Numbered from the stretch's first letter, positions 39,301-54,300 are shown. The stretch: 64,000 nt of DNA from Anastrepha obliqua (GCF_027943255.1 NC_072892.1:123025792-123089791); one strand, 5' to 3'. The notes: generated from the letters alone by a model not told the origin. Numbers and translations are program-made.

Positions 39301-42300
39301 AAAATAGGCTCCGTTCGAAGCAATTCACATATGCCAACGATTAGTCCACTCATCAAAGCACCTTTTAAAGGCGTTTGAAAAGATCTTCTTCAGCTCCTTC
39401 AGCGAATTATTCTTAATGGCCTCTATAGACTCAAAGCGGCATCCGCGGAGTGACAATTAAAGTTTTGGGAAAAGGAAAAAGTCACAGGGAGCTAAGTCCG
39501 GTAAATACTGTGGTTGTTCGATGATATTTGTCTAGTTTTTGGTAAAACAAGTATTCTAAATATGAGCCTTGTGAGACGGTGCGTTATCGTGGTGCAAGAT
39601 CCATGAGTTTTCTTTCCACAAATTGGGCCGTTTCCTACGCACATTCTCTCTCAAAAGTCGCATTAATTCCAAATAATATTCTTTATTTACCGTAGAACCA
39701 TTTGGAACGAATTACGAGATTCAACGAGTAACATGACTTTCACTTTTGACCGACTTCTACGTAGTTTTTTGGGTTTCGGCTCATGTGGATAGCGCCATTC
39801 AGCCGCCCTTTGACTGGTTTGCATGTCAAACTCGTATACCCACGTCTCATCACCTGTTATGATGCGCTGCATAAACGTTGAGTCCGAATTCACTTGCTCA
39901 AGCATGTCTTCAGCCACCTTCTTCCGATGAATTTTTTGAAAGAAATTCAACTCTCTTGGAACGAGTTGAGCAGCCACGCGTCTTATGCCCAATCGATAGT
40001 GTAAAATGTTGCGAATTGATTCGTGAGAGACGCTAAGGTCACGAGCTACGTTTCTCGAACTTAAATGATGGTTTTCCAGCTCCATTTCTTTGACTTTGGG
40101 CGACCAGATCCGGGCAAATATTCTACGACTGCTCGGCCCATTTTAAAAAAAAGTTAGGCAAATGTGTAACGCGCTCTGTTTAAATGAACAATTTCCGATA
40201 TTTTTTGACAGAAAGTGTGTAAGTTCGCTTAGTTACTTCAACAGTGGCATAAGCTAATAAAAAGATAAGTACGCAAGAGTTACCAAAGTTCTTTTTTATG
40301 CTGTGTAAAAAATGCATGGCTCCATCTCTATTAACAGAAATTGAAGACGGGTCTGATGGCTATACCGAAAATAGAGTTCCAGAAATGTTTCGGGAGCTGA
40401 ATCAAACGCGGGCATGAGTTGCGTTGCAGTTGATGCGGAATACTTTGAAGGCGGTAATATCAGTTTTGAGGAATAAATTTGTATTTTGAGTTTTCTGAAC
40501 ATATTTCGGGAACATTTGGATTTGGTATGGTGTTTTTTTGGTACTGGAAAGCTTTACTATAAACTCTTCTGCACAATTTTTGATAAAACATACTTGAAAT
40601 ATATAACAGGGTTTTCTTCGAGCAATGCAGCCTAGAAACTAATTGAAGCCATATAGACCTACCCACTGAACCACTGTACTCCTGTGCCAAACGCACATTC
40701 GTAATAACTCGTAAATATAACGTATAAATGCTAATAATTAAAACTTGTGTGCATATGACTCTTGTATGTGTGCCTGTATGTGACATCAGTTTGTGTGTAG
40801 CCACAGCCATACTTACATACTACATACACACACACTCATATAGATGTGCATAAATAGTGTGCATTGGTGTTGCAATTTACCTCTCGTTCGGTCGGCCTAT
40901 TCATCTCACGAAATATATTCGAAAATAATCCATCAATCCAATCGCGTGTATCCATGTCGAGGAAACCATATAATTCGATTACCGAACAGGCCTGTGTTAA
41001 ATAAAAATTGTTCGCATCAAAATTAAGGACACCGAAAAATTGTAAATAAAATCGATTGGCAGCAGCAACAATAAAAACAACAGAAGGCGAAAAAATTACG
41101 CAAATCGGCATGCAGGCGCATCAAAACACGCACTCACACACACAGGCATTTATGGCTGTATTTTTATGCATGTGTCCGTTATGTGCAAAATTTATGCACG
41201 TTTATTGCATACATACACATGTTGGGACGCAGCAAAATACAAATAAATACAAAATAGCCGCACAACAATAATAATAACAGCACTTAACTATGATGAACGC
41301 TGGCTCAGGCTATGGCGCCTATTTGGCATCGAATGCGGTAAAAAAAAAGAAAATGTTGCTGCAAACAGCCGGGCCGAATTAAATAAAATTAGAGTGCGCA
41401 AAAGAAACCGAAATTTAATTTACTTCTGCATGGTAGTGAAATAATTAAAAAAAGGGGAAAATTTAAATGCACACAGGTAAATAGCAGAAGGTAAATATTC
41501 AATATTTTTGCATAAAAACGAAAATGCGGAAAATATTCCACAGCTTTTTACCCATGAACACTGAAAAAAATAAATTTAAAATGTAACGGAGTTAAAAATG
41601 AGACACAAAGATTTGGGGTCTGCTATAATATGTTGAAACTGGAGATCCCAAAAGAATATGTCGGAAAAAGTTGTAAAAAAAAGAATTTCCAGAAAACAAG
41701 AAAAAAGAATATGCATTAAATTATTAAGATAGTTTGATTTATTTAAGCTATTTATTTATTATTATATATAAAAAAAAATTACAGAAACCTAAATATCAGT
41801 TAAGCATTTGATTTAGATTTGTGGGGGGTTGGACAAGTCCAAGCACTCAGTCAGTATACCATTATAACACCCCCGGATAGATTTCAGTAGAAAGAATAGA
41901 GATAAGAAAGATAAAAAGGGGATGGTAAAACGGACAAATTAGTTTGAGGTCACTCTTCCACAAATGTCTTGGATTCATTGATGAATTTTAAGAGATCCGG
42001 AAGAGGAAGAGTATGAACTTTATCCCTACTCAGTATATCGCAACCCAATATCATATGTCTGATTCTGGAAAATGCAGCACAGTTACAGAGAAAATGCTCT
42101 GCAGTGTCGTCATTCTCAAGTCAGGAAAGGCATACCGGGCTGTCTACAACCCCCATGGGAGCTATATGCTGACCACAGACGTTGTGTCCTGTGATTACAC
42201 CCACCAGTACTCTCAGGTCCTTTCTGCTGGGGTTTGGGAGAAAAGTCGCTGTTTTCCTGTTTGGTTCTTTCTCTCTACTCTGCAGTGCAAATTCCAATAC

Positions 42301-45300
42301 TGATGTCCCGCCACTTTTTGTCAATTAGCCAGTACGCCACATTCATGATGGCATAGACTTCTGTAAGGAATACCGCGGCCATCTGTCCTGTGACATAGGA
42401 GTACTTATTGTCTTCGTCTAAGTACCATCCAGATCCGCTTCCATCACTGGTTTTGGATCCGTCGATGTAGAAAGTGTGCTGATATCCCATTAATAGGTTC
42501 TCTGGACTTAACCATTGATCTCTATCTGGGATCAAAACATCATACTTCTTACCGAAGCCAACTTCTTCATTTCCCCAGACTCCGTTTAACTTGAGCCTGT
42601 ACACCGCTTCCATTTCTTCCTTTCGAATTTGAAATTTGCAAGTTCAGAATGACATTAAGGGCATCACAGATGTCGTACTCATGGCACTTGTGATACCCAA
42701 GCACACACTTCTCTGTAGCCTGTTTAGGCCCTTAGATGTTGTTTTAGTATAAAACATATAAAAATTTGGATGCTTTTAGGTTTCACTGTTTTTATTCAAA
42801 ATACGGCTCTCAAAAATTATATGTGAAAAAACTATATAATTTATATGTCCACTATGAGTGTGTCCTTGCAGACTGTCATACGAGAATTTAAATTTTCAAG
42901 CACTCGCTCTCACTCTATATCGCAATGGGTTCAGCACTCTCGATCCGCGTGTTGTGTTTCAGCTCTGACATCGTAGTTGGCTTATTCACATAGACTTTAC
43001 TTTTCGAAAACCCCCACAAAATGTAGTCTAATGCAGTGATCTTAGATCTTATGCTTAAGTGACCAGTTTATGGCGTCAAATTAATCCACTAGGAAACTCC
43101 GATCGCAATAATGCAATGTTTCCTCATGTTTCCTTGTGTTAATAGTATTTATTTTGTAAGGATATAATTGCAAATCTTTACATTAAATTTCCCAAAGAGT
43201 CGGTTCATGAACGTCTCTAACTCTTGAGAATGTCCAGATGTTGAATATTGTTCAGTAACAGTTTGCGCTACAACGGCAATATTCTCAACAAAACATCCAG
43301 CCCTTCTTGTATCCCCGACAAAACCGGTTTCTTCACACTTTTTCTTAAACTTTTGAATTGTAGATTCATTTGGACGTTGATTTTCGCCACGAATTTTGCC
43401 ACATGTTATTCTTAAAGATCGACCACTTTTATTTACGTTTCAATAGTTTAATTGGTCGTTTTATTGTGAGATTGGACATCTCTTGACAATTGTCAAAGTT
43501 GGCACAATTTAATATTGTGGACAGATCCCTCAATTGTTTTAGCCTGGATGGAAAAGCTATTATGGATATGGAAAACGTACTTTGCAAAAATAACGTCCGA
43601 GATCCTCAAAAACGTCAGCAATGCTACGTGGCGGCATGTCTCCGGTGCCAGTAATCCAGCAGATCTAGGCACTCGAGGAGCCAAGCCATTGAGGAGAATT
43701 GCTCATTGTGGTGGACAGGCCCGGAATGGCTAACAAAGCCACCCATACTCTAGCGAAAATTCCCGTCCAACCACCAATCTCAAGCAGAAAATCAAGACGT
43801 GCATATTTCGTTGCTTAACGTGCACGATTCTCAAACAAAAAACTAAGTCGCAAATGATGGCTGTTCTACCCGCAAACGCTCTACTTATGCACATCTTTTC
43901 CAAACGACGGCATCGACTTCGCTGGTCCTTTCTTGGTAAAGCTCGCAACACTCCGCCAAGGATCTTACTCTAAAGCATACGTTCGCGTTTTCGTATGTTT
44001 CTCCACAAAGGTAGTTCATCTTCAAAATTCACTTCATCAAAACAGCAGGAAGTCACAAATTCGCGTATTAGGAGTTTAACACTCTCCCTATTCGTATTGA
44101 AGCGATTTTGACCACAAGACCGTTACTCCCGACATCCCAAGATCCGGATGACTTACACGCCTTAACACCAGATCATATTATGCGCTGTGCACTACTTCTT
44201 TCCATCCCTGAATCAAGATCCGACCATCTCTCTCTCTCAAAAATAAATGACAAAAATTAAGGGCTCTCCATCATCAGTTCAGCAGAAGGTGCAAAATGAG
44301 TACCTTAGAGATATCCACAAACGTTATAAATGGAAGAACCAGGAAAACAACTTGCGCGAAGGAGACCTAATCGTTATCAAGGACGACCTCTCATCTCCCA
44401 ATGAGTGGCGAGTAGGATGACTCGTGAAGCTACATCCCGCTTCTGATCAAAATGTTCGCGTGGTAGATATCCGCATCCAAGGCGGAACCATAACCCGCAA
44501 ACCATATACTCTCCATAACATTATATGTTCACCATACTTATAATTTCTTTCGAAATTAAATTTAGTCGCAGATGTGAAAACTTCAGTACTGAGAGGCTGA
44601 AAAAGTGTATCAGCATGACTGCGTATAGCTTTTCAAAAACTAGGTATTCTATTTTTCTATAGCCGCAACTGAATATAATGAATACCCTTTACGTAATTTA
44701 GGGCATCTCTGATGGAATATTTGCCTTGAACCCTGTATCCCTCCCTCAGAAGCGAACGAGCAGTCGTTGATTATCTTTAAAAAGTGTTCCTTGGAGCCGG
44801 AGTCGACATTGTCAGTGGAAAGTGTTAATAGTTACTCCAATCTTTAAAAAGGACAATGTAAACCACGGCCAATGGCGGACGCCGTAGCCGAATGGGTTGG
44901 TGCTTGACTACAATTCGGAGTTCAGAGAGAACGTAGGTTCGAATCTCGGTGAAACATCAAAATGAAGAACAAATTTTGTCTAATAGCGGTCGCCTCTCGG
45001 CAGACAATGGCAAATATCCGAGTGTATTTCTGCCATGAAAAAGCTCCTCATAAAAAATATTTGCCGTTCGGAGTCGGCTTGAAACTGTAGGTCCCTCCAT
45101 TATTGGAGCAACATCAAGACGCACGCCAAAAATAAGAGGAGCTCGGCTAAGCACTAAAAAAGGGTGTACGTGCCAATTATATATATTATATTATATATAT
45201 ATATTCCATGTACCTCGTAAGAAACTGCAAATCCCGAAAATCCTGAGGTTGTAGGGCACTAACAACGCTAATTTAATATATATGAATTATCATCATTCTG

Positions 45301-48300
45301 TTAATTGCTGCATCCCTTTTTGTGATTAATTCTTAGCTTTCAATAGCATCAAATACATACATACATATGCGTGTACGTATGTATGTAGTTGTAGGAATTT
45401 CTTTTCTCGCTGCATGCTTCCTCTTTTGCATTAAACTGCATTTTGTCTGTAGTTTTAAATTTCAAATCGGACCGTATTTATAAGGAGCTTGTGACATGGG
45501 TAGGCACGGATGCAGCCAACTTGCTTGCATTGCGATTTCAATTCATTGCCCATAATGGACTTCAGTAATTAAATGTGAATTAAAGAACAGAAAATACAAA
45601 ATAAAAAAGAGGATTTGCACAATTGTTGGACGCGTGTGAAGGTTGCAAATGCAATTACGCAAATTACAAAATCCTCGGCTAATAACCGGAACCACCTTTA
45701 CAAGCCACCGTCCGGTTCAAAGCAACAACACAAAAAGGAAAACGAACGCAGTCCAACATTGCAGAGCGTAACTGCATTCCGAGAGTGGCCGAGGAAGGGA
45801 AAATGTTAAGTTGGACGAGCATAAACGGAAGCTAACCGGACAAATGACAAGGACTGCTTGCAAAGAAATGGCAGATGCCTCAACAACATGCCGCATAGCT
45901 GGGTAGTTGCATCATGGTTGTGTTGTTGGTTGCTTGCTCGGTTGGCCGGTTGGTCCGACGGATCAAAACAAAAGGAATAAAAGCTCTTGCAGTCAGCAAG
46001 CATTTGAGAGCTACCAGCAACAAGCGGCTACAATTCTTTCATGCCTTTCACTTTGTTATTGTTGCTGCTGTTTACTTTCGTTGAACACTTTTCCTGCAAC
46101 TATGTACACTTTTTTTATCACTTTTATAAAGTTGAATATTTCGCTTGTCTTTGTTGCTTTTTGTTTTAGTTGTTGCTGTAGTCTCTATGCCATGCCGTAG
46201 ATATTCGTTGTTGGAGGTAAGCAATTGAGGGGCTAAACTCACCTTAGGGTTAAGTACGGTGCACTTGGTGGGCAGGCCCATGTGGCATTGTGCTTTAATT
46301 AGTGTATTTATGACGACAGTCTTGCCACCACCTGTTGGCCCAACAATCATCGTCGAGTGCCGGGTCATCATGGTCTCGTACATTTGCACCACTTTATCCT
46401 CCTGAATTGTGGCGTTGGTTATTGGCGTACAAGCGTCAAGGGCATGCCATTAGGGTCCAGTAGGTCGCAGCCATCCATTTGAGAAGTTTCCCAGTTGACG
46501 AGTTGATGAGTTGTAAATGGACGTTGCGAACAAGTGATGATGGACGGTTTTGTGTTTGCATTTCGAAAATAGATAAGGGAAATTGAGAAAATAAAATGCG
46601 AGAAAATGTGCATTAAAAGCTTTTCTTTCTTCTTTTTTTTAGTTTTGGTAAGTTTAATGATTATAATATTTTGCAACATTTTGCAGCTGCTAAGCAATGC
46701 CTATCCTCTGTGTGCAACATGTCAAAATGTCAGTTATCCGTTATGTTTTAACAGTATAGCTCTAAGAAGACGGAAGCCAAAAAACGCCTGCAGCGCTGGC
46801 AGAAAAGTGCAAATGAATTCAACGGTAAAACAAAGCATTTTACTAGGCTAAGAAGAAGAAGCAGAGTATGCCGCAATCTTTTACGATTTACAGCGTCCTA
46901 CATTTTACTATCTTTCGCTATGTCATATTTTTTCTCACTTTTTCCGCCTGCCCAACCACTTTTGGCACAATTCAAATTATCTAAAGAGCCCACTTGCCGA
47001 AGATTGACAAAACGCAACACTGCGGTGCTCCATTAAAAATGGCGAGAAAGCTTTCTTGCTGTATTGTTTTTGAAGAGTGCTGTTGGAGAAACTCAAGCGA
47101 ACTAAATTCTTGTATTCTTTGTGAGAGTTCCTTAGGAGGTATTGAAGTGACAAGTTGTTGACATTACAAAGAACTTCAAAGGCGTCCGTGAAGTGCCAAC
47201 GCGAATTAAGAAGTCAAAACGAATCGTTATAAAGCGTCAGCATTTTCGTGCTAGATAGAAAGAGGTTAACTACTGCAGGCACTTGAATGAGTTGGAACTT
47301 TAACTTACCTGATCTGCTAGAAGTACATAGCCATCGGTTACGAGGGTGTGTCGCACGGCAGCATTAAAGGTCGGATAACCAATGCGTGGGCAATCAATGC
47401 CAGGAAACAAGTCCTAGAATGACAAAAAGAATACTTATATACATACATATTTATGTGGGATAAAAAACAAAACGGTTAAAAATAATACACATTGAGAAGG
47501 GAGTTGCGCACTGAGGGAGATGCACGCGAGCGACTGCGGCGTTGAAATATAATTTAAAGGTACAACTCGATGTATTATACAAGGTGGCGCAAAAGTAAGC
47601 TTGCGAGGTTTTTTGGCTGTAATTAAAAAAAAAAATGGAAAAACTTTGATGCTTCTTGTGGATTATTTTTATTTAGTCTTTTAATTTTTTTTACATCAAG
47701 TCGAGAATATGATGTCATGTAAATGGCCGCCGCCGCAGTTGATTGGCATTTGAGCCCTTTTTATGGCATTTTCCATCACTTCTCCAAAACTTCCTTCGAT
47801 AGGTCCTCACATTCTTGACGGATATTGTCTTTAAGAGCTGCAAGAGTCTGAGGCTTTTTGACATAAACCCGCGACGCGACTTCAAAAAGCCCCACAAAAA
47901 GAAGTCTGGAGCGGTCAAATCAGGCGATCTTGCTGGCCAGTGCAAATCGCCAAAACGGGAGATTAGGCGCCCGAGAAATGCATCCTTCAGCATATCGGTT
48001 GTGGCACGTGCAGTGTGTGCCGTTGCACCGTCCTGTTGGAACCACATTTTTTCCAATCCCAATTCATCAAGTTGCGGCAAAAAGAACTCGTTGATCATTG
48101 CTCTGAAGCGCTCACCATTCACAGTAACCGTTTGGCCCGCGACGTCTTCGAAGAAAAAAGGTCCGATGACTCCTCCAGCGAAAACAGCACTCCATACAGT
48201 GACTTTGAGCGGGTGTAATAGCTCTTCGTGGGTTACACGCGGATTTTCAGTGCCCCAGAAGCGTAAATTTTGCTTATTTACGTACCCGCTAAGATGGAAA

Positions 48301-51300
48301 TGGGCCTCATCACTCATGATTATTTTTGATGAAAAATCATCTTCCTCTTGGTGGTGATTAAGGATGGCTTGAGCGTATGTTAGACGCGATTGACGGTCAG
48401 CAGCTAACAGCTGATGCACCGTCTGGACTTTGTACGGAAACATCTTCAAATCTTGTACCAAAATTCGCTGTAAAGACCGTCGACTGATACCCATTTGCGT
48501 GGCACGTCGTCTGGTCGATGTCAACGGCGCTTCCATGACATGGCTACTCCGGGGCCTGCCACGCCTGGCAGCATCTCGTGTTGTGCCAGTCTCTTCGAGG
48601 CGAGCGGCTAAACGTTGCAGTGTTTCACCAGTAGGCATTGGACGGCGAGGAAATCTGCGACGAAATTCACGTTGTGCCAAAGTCACCGACCGATTATTGG
48701 TCATATAAATAGTCAGCAATATTCCGCGTTCTGGAGCAGTGTAGCGTAACATTGTTTATTAACGTGTATTTCGCATGTGTTTACTACACAAATGTCAAAA
48801 CAGAACTGACATTAGGGGCCAATCGCAAAATTTATGGCATTTTCTGATAGGAGGATTACTTTAGTGCCACCTGTTATAATTAAATAATGGATATATAATA
48901 AAGGGTAATTGAAATAAAACAACAAAAGTTCGAATTGAATGGGCAATCTTTATTTTTTTTTTTGTAGAACCATTCATGACATTGTCTTTTGAAAGATAAT
49001 CCTTTTCAAATGTTGGTCGCAAATGCGCCGTAATTCGGCCCACCGGAAATACCAATTTGAATGACTTGCTGGTGAACTTCGTTTTGTATCTCATGATTAA
49101 CTTCAGTAATGCGGACTTCCAATGCCTCAATAAAAGCTGGTTTATCCTTAACCGTTTCGGGACGGGAACTTTTGTGACGTACAATCTCAAAGAAAAGTGT
49201 TTATATCGTCTCCTATGGCTATTTTAAGAAAAGTAATTTGATAATATATTTTTAGCGCATCCCTAAAAGGAGATATTGTCCTGGGATAAAAACATCCCAA
49301 ATCCATCTGTATTCAAAAATATTAATAAAAATTCTAGACTTAAATTCACTCGATTTCATTTTATTTTGTCGTTTATATATTCAATTTTATCTTATAAGAC
49401 ATTATATTTATATCTGATGGCAAGGAGTAAAACATTTTTTACAAAATGCCAAGTTGCAAGCAATGCAAATCATTGCGGAGACCGGTCCTGTTCGAACTTT
49501 GCGCTGAATTTTCGCATTCTTTTTTCCTTCGTCGATGAGGCATTCGGATAGCTCTACCAAGAATCCCAAGAACGGTTCTCTTTTCTGACGTGGATGGTTT
49601 GTTTCCGCATGGATAATCCAAGCATTTACGGCGCATGTCATCATAAGTCGAAAGAAAACTTTTCGCCACCATTTAGCAGACTTTCGGTCTAGTTCATACA
49701 GGGTAACCATTTTGTCGGCTAAATCTACGCCACCCATAATGTTTCGGTATGTTTTCACCAAATCTGGACAAGTCACATCAACTCTGGTGCCATCTTTTTG
49801 TTTTCTTTGAACGGTGCCCACTGTAGCCTCATGGCAATTGCTTAGAAGCATTACATGTTTAGTATCTTGCCAAACCACTGCCAAAGTACCAGATGAATTA
49901 CACTTGAAAACATATTCTCCTCTGTTTAGTTTTTCAGTAACTTTAGGTAAATTTTTCCTGTTAGATATACAGGTACCTAAAGCTGGAAAAGGAATATTAT
50001 TTATCAATTTTGTTGACGTGAAAAAACGGTCAAAACACAATGTAGTGTCAGGATATCTGATGGTCGATGCCAATTTCATTATAACGCGTTCGCCTAATGT
50101 GGATGATGTATGCGAATTGTCTTCTTTTCCGGAATATATATTAAAATCGTAAGTATAGCCAGTCATACTGTCGCATCTCATCCATAATTTTATTCCTCTC
50201 TTCACTGGCTTCAATGGCATATACTGCTTCAAGGTAGAGCGACCCAAAAATTTGGTCATAGACTCATCAATGCTTTGGAATGGAGAGTCGGATCTACATT
50301 TTTGAAAGGTGCTTTTGAGGCAATTGGCCAAATCATCAATGAAACATGTTTTAGGTTTTGGATCAGGCTGGTATGATAACGAGGAAAAGTATAGTTTGGA
50401 CATAACGTGTAAAAACCGATCTCTGGACATGGCTTTTTTTATGTATGGATTCCCCAATGAAGGGCTATTTGAAAAATAGTCCTTCAAAGAAGGCACTCGA
50501 TTATATGACATTACAAATGTGCATCCGAGAATTATGAGGATCTCACCAAAATCGGTTCTAGCTCGTTTGTTTTTTACATGGCTTATATTGTGAATATCAA
50601 TTCTCTCATTGGTACAATATACTATGTGGTGAATAAAGCTTCTAGGCAATAGCTTGAAAAATACCTCCAAAGGTTTCAGTCCACGAGTTATGCCCTCATT
50701 ACTAATCATTCGTTCTTGGCTAATAGTGAATCGTGGCTTGAATGTCGGTTGTGGGTCTGTCCATATTATAATATCATCAGGCCATTCATTCACATTATCT
50801 TCTTCCAAACGTTCAACTTCGTATATTTCATCATCAGTACTTTCATTTTCACCATCATTTTCATCTATAGCACTTTCATTTCCACGATCAATTTCTATTT
50901 CTTCATCATATGCTCTGCCGGGCTGTGTGTTTTCTCCATCTTCTGAATCAATGTTGCTTTTTTCACTGGGACTGTATGCGGAACCACTATCAGCAAACAG
51001 ATCATCCTCATCACTCGATTCATTCAAAAAGTTCTGAATTTGTGAAACACCCAGTCTGCGTGGTCTCTCCATTCTGTAAGTAAAATAATGTACATGAGTA
51101 CGTATGGGATAATAATATCCCACAAATAAACAGATTTGGGATGATTTCTTCCCACGGAACTTACCTTGACTTCTTATAAGGAAAATAAGTTATTATTTAT
51201 TCTAAACTTTTTATTTCAATAGATTAGCACTATTTGCACAAAATATAACTATATTTCTAAGCTTGTAACTATATTTCTAAGCTTTTTCCAAACAAATACC

Positions 51301-54300
51301 ATATACGCAACAACGTGTCTAAGAAAATGACATTTAATAAAAAACTGATGACTCCAACCAACAGCTGGTATTTTTTTTTTTGTAGAGAAGAGTATAATGA
51401 ATGATTTGGGACTGTTTTGAACCAAATCGCTTCCATATTGTGACAGATACGATTTTTGGAATTTCTTCGGGATAAAAACATCCCCATCGTCCCGAAACGG
51501 TTAAAACATTTAGACTTTGCAAACTCCCACAAATAAAAGTCCAAAGGTGTGACATAACACGATCTTGGTAGCTAATGCACTGGTCCGAGACTTATATCTC
51601 TCTTATAACTTCTTTTAAATACAAAAATTAAATTTTTTGTATACTAATAATTTAAAAAATTGCGCTGAAGTTGACCCTCGCGAAAAATTGGACCTGGGCG
51701 GTGTTATCCATTTTGGCTTTTCTATTTATCTGAAACAATAAAACCAAAAAAATTATTAATGACTATAGCTATGTCCCGACAAAAAAAAAAAAATTGACAA
51801 AATGGTCCGGTTTTGAATTTCACACTTGAAAAAACGTTTTTTCCAGATTTTCAATCAAAAAAATACGAAATAATTGATATGGTTCTAGTACGAGCGATAG
51901 CCATTGATGTTGTGAACAGCAAATTTCAGACGATTCGATTGAATAGTGCTCTGACAACATCAGGCTGAAAAAAGTCGTTTCGAGATTTTTTTTCATAGTT
52001 CATTCCTCTCGATAGCATAGCGTCTCGACAAGACTCTACCATCGTACACGGTTTTCTGTGCTGCTGTTTTTGCACTTTCTCATGAAACGTCGGCATCTGT
52101 TAGTTCGCGCAGCATCAATCTTCTCCAAGTGTTTTTTGGTCGACTGTTTGGTCGTTTGGTGGTTTTCTCAATCTCCATCGCCACTTTCTGCGTTTGATTT
52201 GCCTAAGGATGGGTTCCTCGTTCGTTAATCCCCACAGTGCGTCGATACTGATGGTGTTTGGCCAGAATATTCTGCAGATGATGCGAAGGCATTTGTTAAT
52301 GAAGGATTGTAGCCTCTGTGTGATAGTGTTAGAGACCAGCCATATTTCGCTTCCGTACAACAATACGGACTTCACGCTTGAGCTGAATATGCGCAGTTTA
52401 GTGCGCCTGGACATTTTTGAGCTCGCCCATACTGTAAGCATTCGCCCGAGTGTCGCCCTAGCTTGATTTTGCCTGCAGTTCACATCTTCATCCGCTCCAC
52501 CATCTGCCGTGATGATGCAACCGAGGTAGCAGAAGCTTTCAACGAATTCCACTGGGCATCCGTCAACCAATATCTGTCTTGCGTTTCGGGATAAATGAGT
52601 TTAAAGTTTGAGCTACGGGAGCGCGTATGGACCGTAGAAGCTATAATATTGGGTATTTCCGCATGAACATTTCACAGTATATTCTTATGAAACCAAACTT
52701 TCGAAATATCGAAAGAACAAAAAACTGGTTTTTTGAAATTTCTAGACCACGGGGTCCCCTTAAGCAAAAATGATAGGTTATGCTAATCAAAAGTTGGCCT
52801 AAGCGCGCAATGAACACTTCTCACAGAGCGTCGACTTTCTTAATACAATTTACGATTTGTAAACGTTGTTGAAGCGTAAATCAATAAATACTGAAAAAAA
52901 TTATGTACTTAGTTTGAAAGTAGTCACGAGTGATCCGTCAAATAACCCTATTGGAAAAAGTACCTCCAATCTGATCAGCCGGTAGAGTGTTTTAACATTC
53001 ATGTGACTAAGTGCCTTTATTGGTTCTATTCTGCTTTGGATTTCGATTTTTTTTCATTACAAAAAGTTTGTTTATTGTATTATTATAACATTTTTTAGGA
53101 TATTGAGAGAATTTTGTAAAAAGTTGACTAATTTTGTAAACTTTATTTCATAGGAGGAAAGTTCAGATATTTTTTTGTGTTTTTTTATAAAACAGCTAGA
53201 AGAACGAAGTTAAGAAGCTTGTGTTACTTTGTATTATGTAACAATAAATAATAATTCATCCGGAAGTTTTAAAGTTATTTAAGAACGCATTTTTCAAAGT
53301 AAACTTTTCAAAAGCTGGACCTATCCTCTTTCGTTTGAAAGTATTTAAAATCATTTTTTTTTTAATTTAGTCCTTTGAATCTTTAAAGTCCTCTAAAAAA
53401 TCAGGTTGATGAGAAAATTAAATACTGAGTACTCAGAATTACTACATAAAATCTATAGTTTCACTTACATATGAAATCTTTCTTGCATAGCTCTTACTGT
53501 CGCACTGTAAGGTAATCGTGTAAATGTAGTATAATCGACCATAGCAACTGCTTTCGTTACTCGTTTATTGAAAATTTAATTTCATTAACACAGTTTTAAA
53601 TAGAGCAACCGCAATTTAGGCACAAACTCCCTTACTAAATTATCCAGAACTATTTCCAAAATAATATCCTACATATGCTACACAAACAAAGTTTTTATAT
53701 TAAACGCCGCATTCGTACAAAATTTGACAATCGAAAGTTCCTAGCAAACAGTAATTGCGGCTTTACGTGCATGTCGCTAGTAGCAAAACCTATACCTGTA
53801 AGGCATGCGTACGTTAACGTCTTGACAAAAGTACACACAAAACCTGCTAGAATTGCATACTAAAACAAAAACTAAATTGTCTCAAAACGAGATTAGCAGA
53901 ACTGAAGAACTCAAACAAAAAGCAACAGCAGTGAAAGCAACAAACGAATTACGTCAGTCATAAAGGCGTTCATGCAAATTTAATACCCAGTTGGAAATGC
54001 TTCCTTCAGGGGGTAACTTTTTACGTATTTAGTCATACTATCTCACGTGAAATATGAAACATTTTTACAGGGGTTTCACATGCTTTTTAAGTATTATAAA
54101 AAATAAAAAAATAAAATAAAAAATATTCATTCATTTCATTTAAAATTTCGATTTGCGAGTAATTCCACTTTTTTGCAGATATCCCTGGCATCCAAAAAGC
54201 GACCTGTTGAAATTATTTGCGAGAGAAAACGTACCAATGCATAACAGTTTGAATAATTTTTTCAACACATCGTTGAAAACATTGTAGTTGTAAATATGTT

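Larger units (their letters stand above)
48885..51600 (-). pseudogene. DD41D mariner 3' fragment split by the piggyBac-like element
   Basis: The minus strand from about 51600 reads GPVH, a stop, [20 protein letters not shown] and KC up to the TTAA at 51501. Beyond the inserted element, from 49147 downwards, the same frame continues [20 protein letters not shown] and [11 protein letters not shown]. Reading across one TTAA gives SKCFKDKPA without a shift. The PLDFYLW Asp is the third catalytic residue. Only the C-terminal third remains. Confidence 0.82.

Noticed and set aside
43515..44550. Endogenous virus with env
   Set aside because: Only pol-type BEL/Pao retrotransposon motifs are visible; no envelope gene or LTR pair is seen.
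52730..52758. Second TTAA-type element end (CCACGGGGTCCCCTTAAG)
   Set aside because: No partner inverted end was found within several kilobases, so an element cannot be supported.
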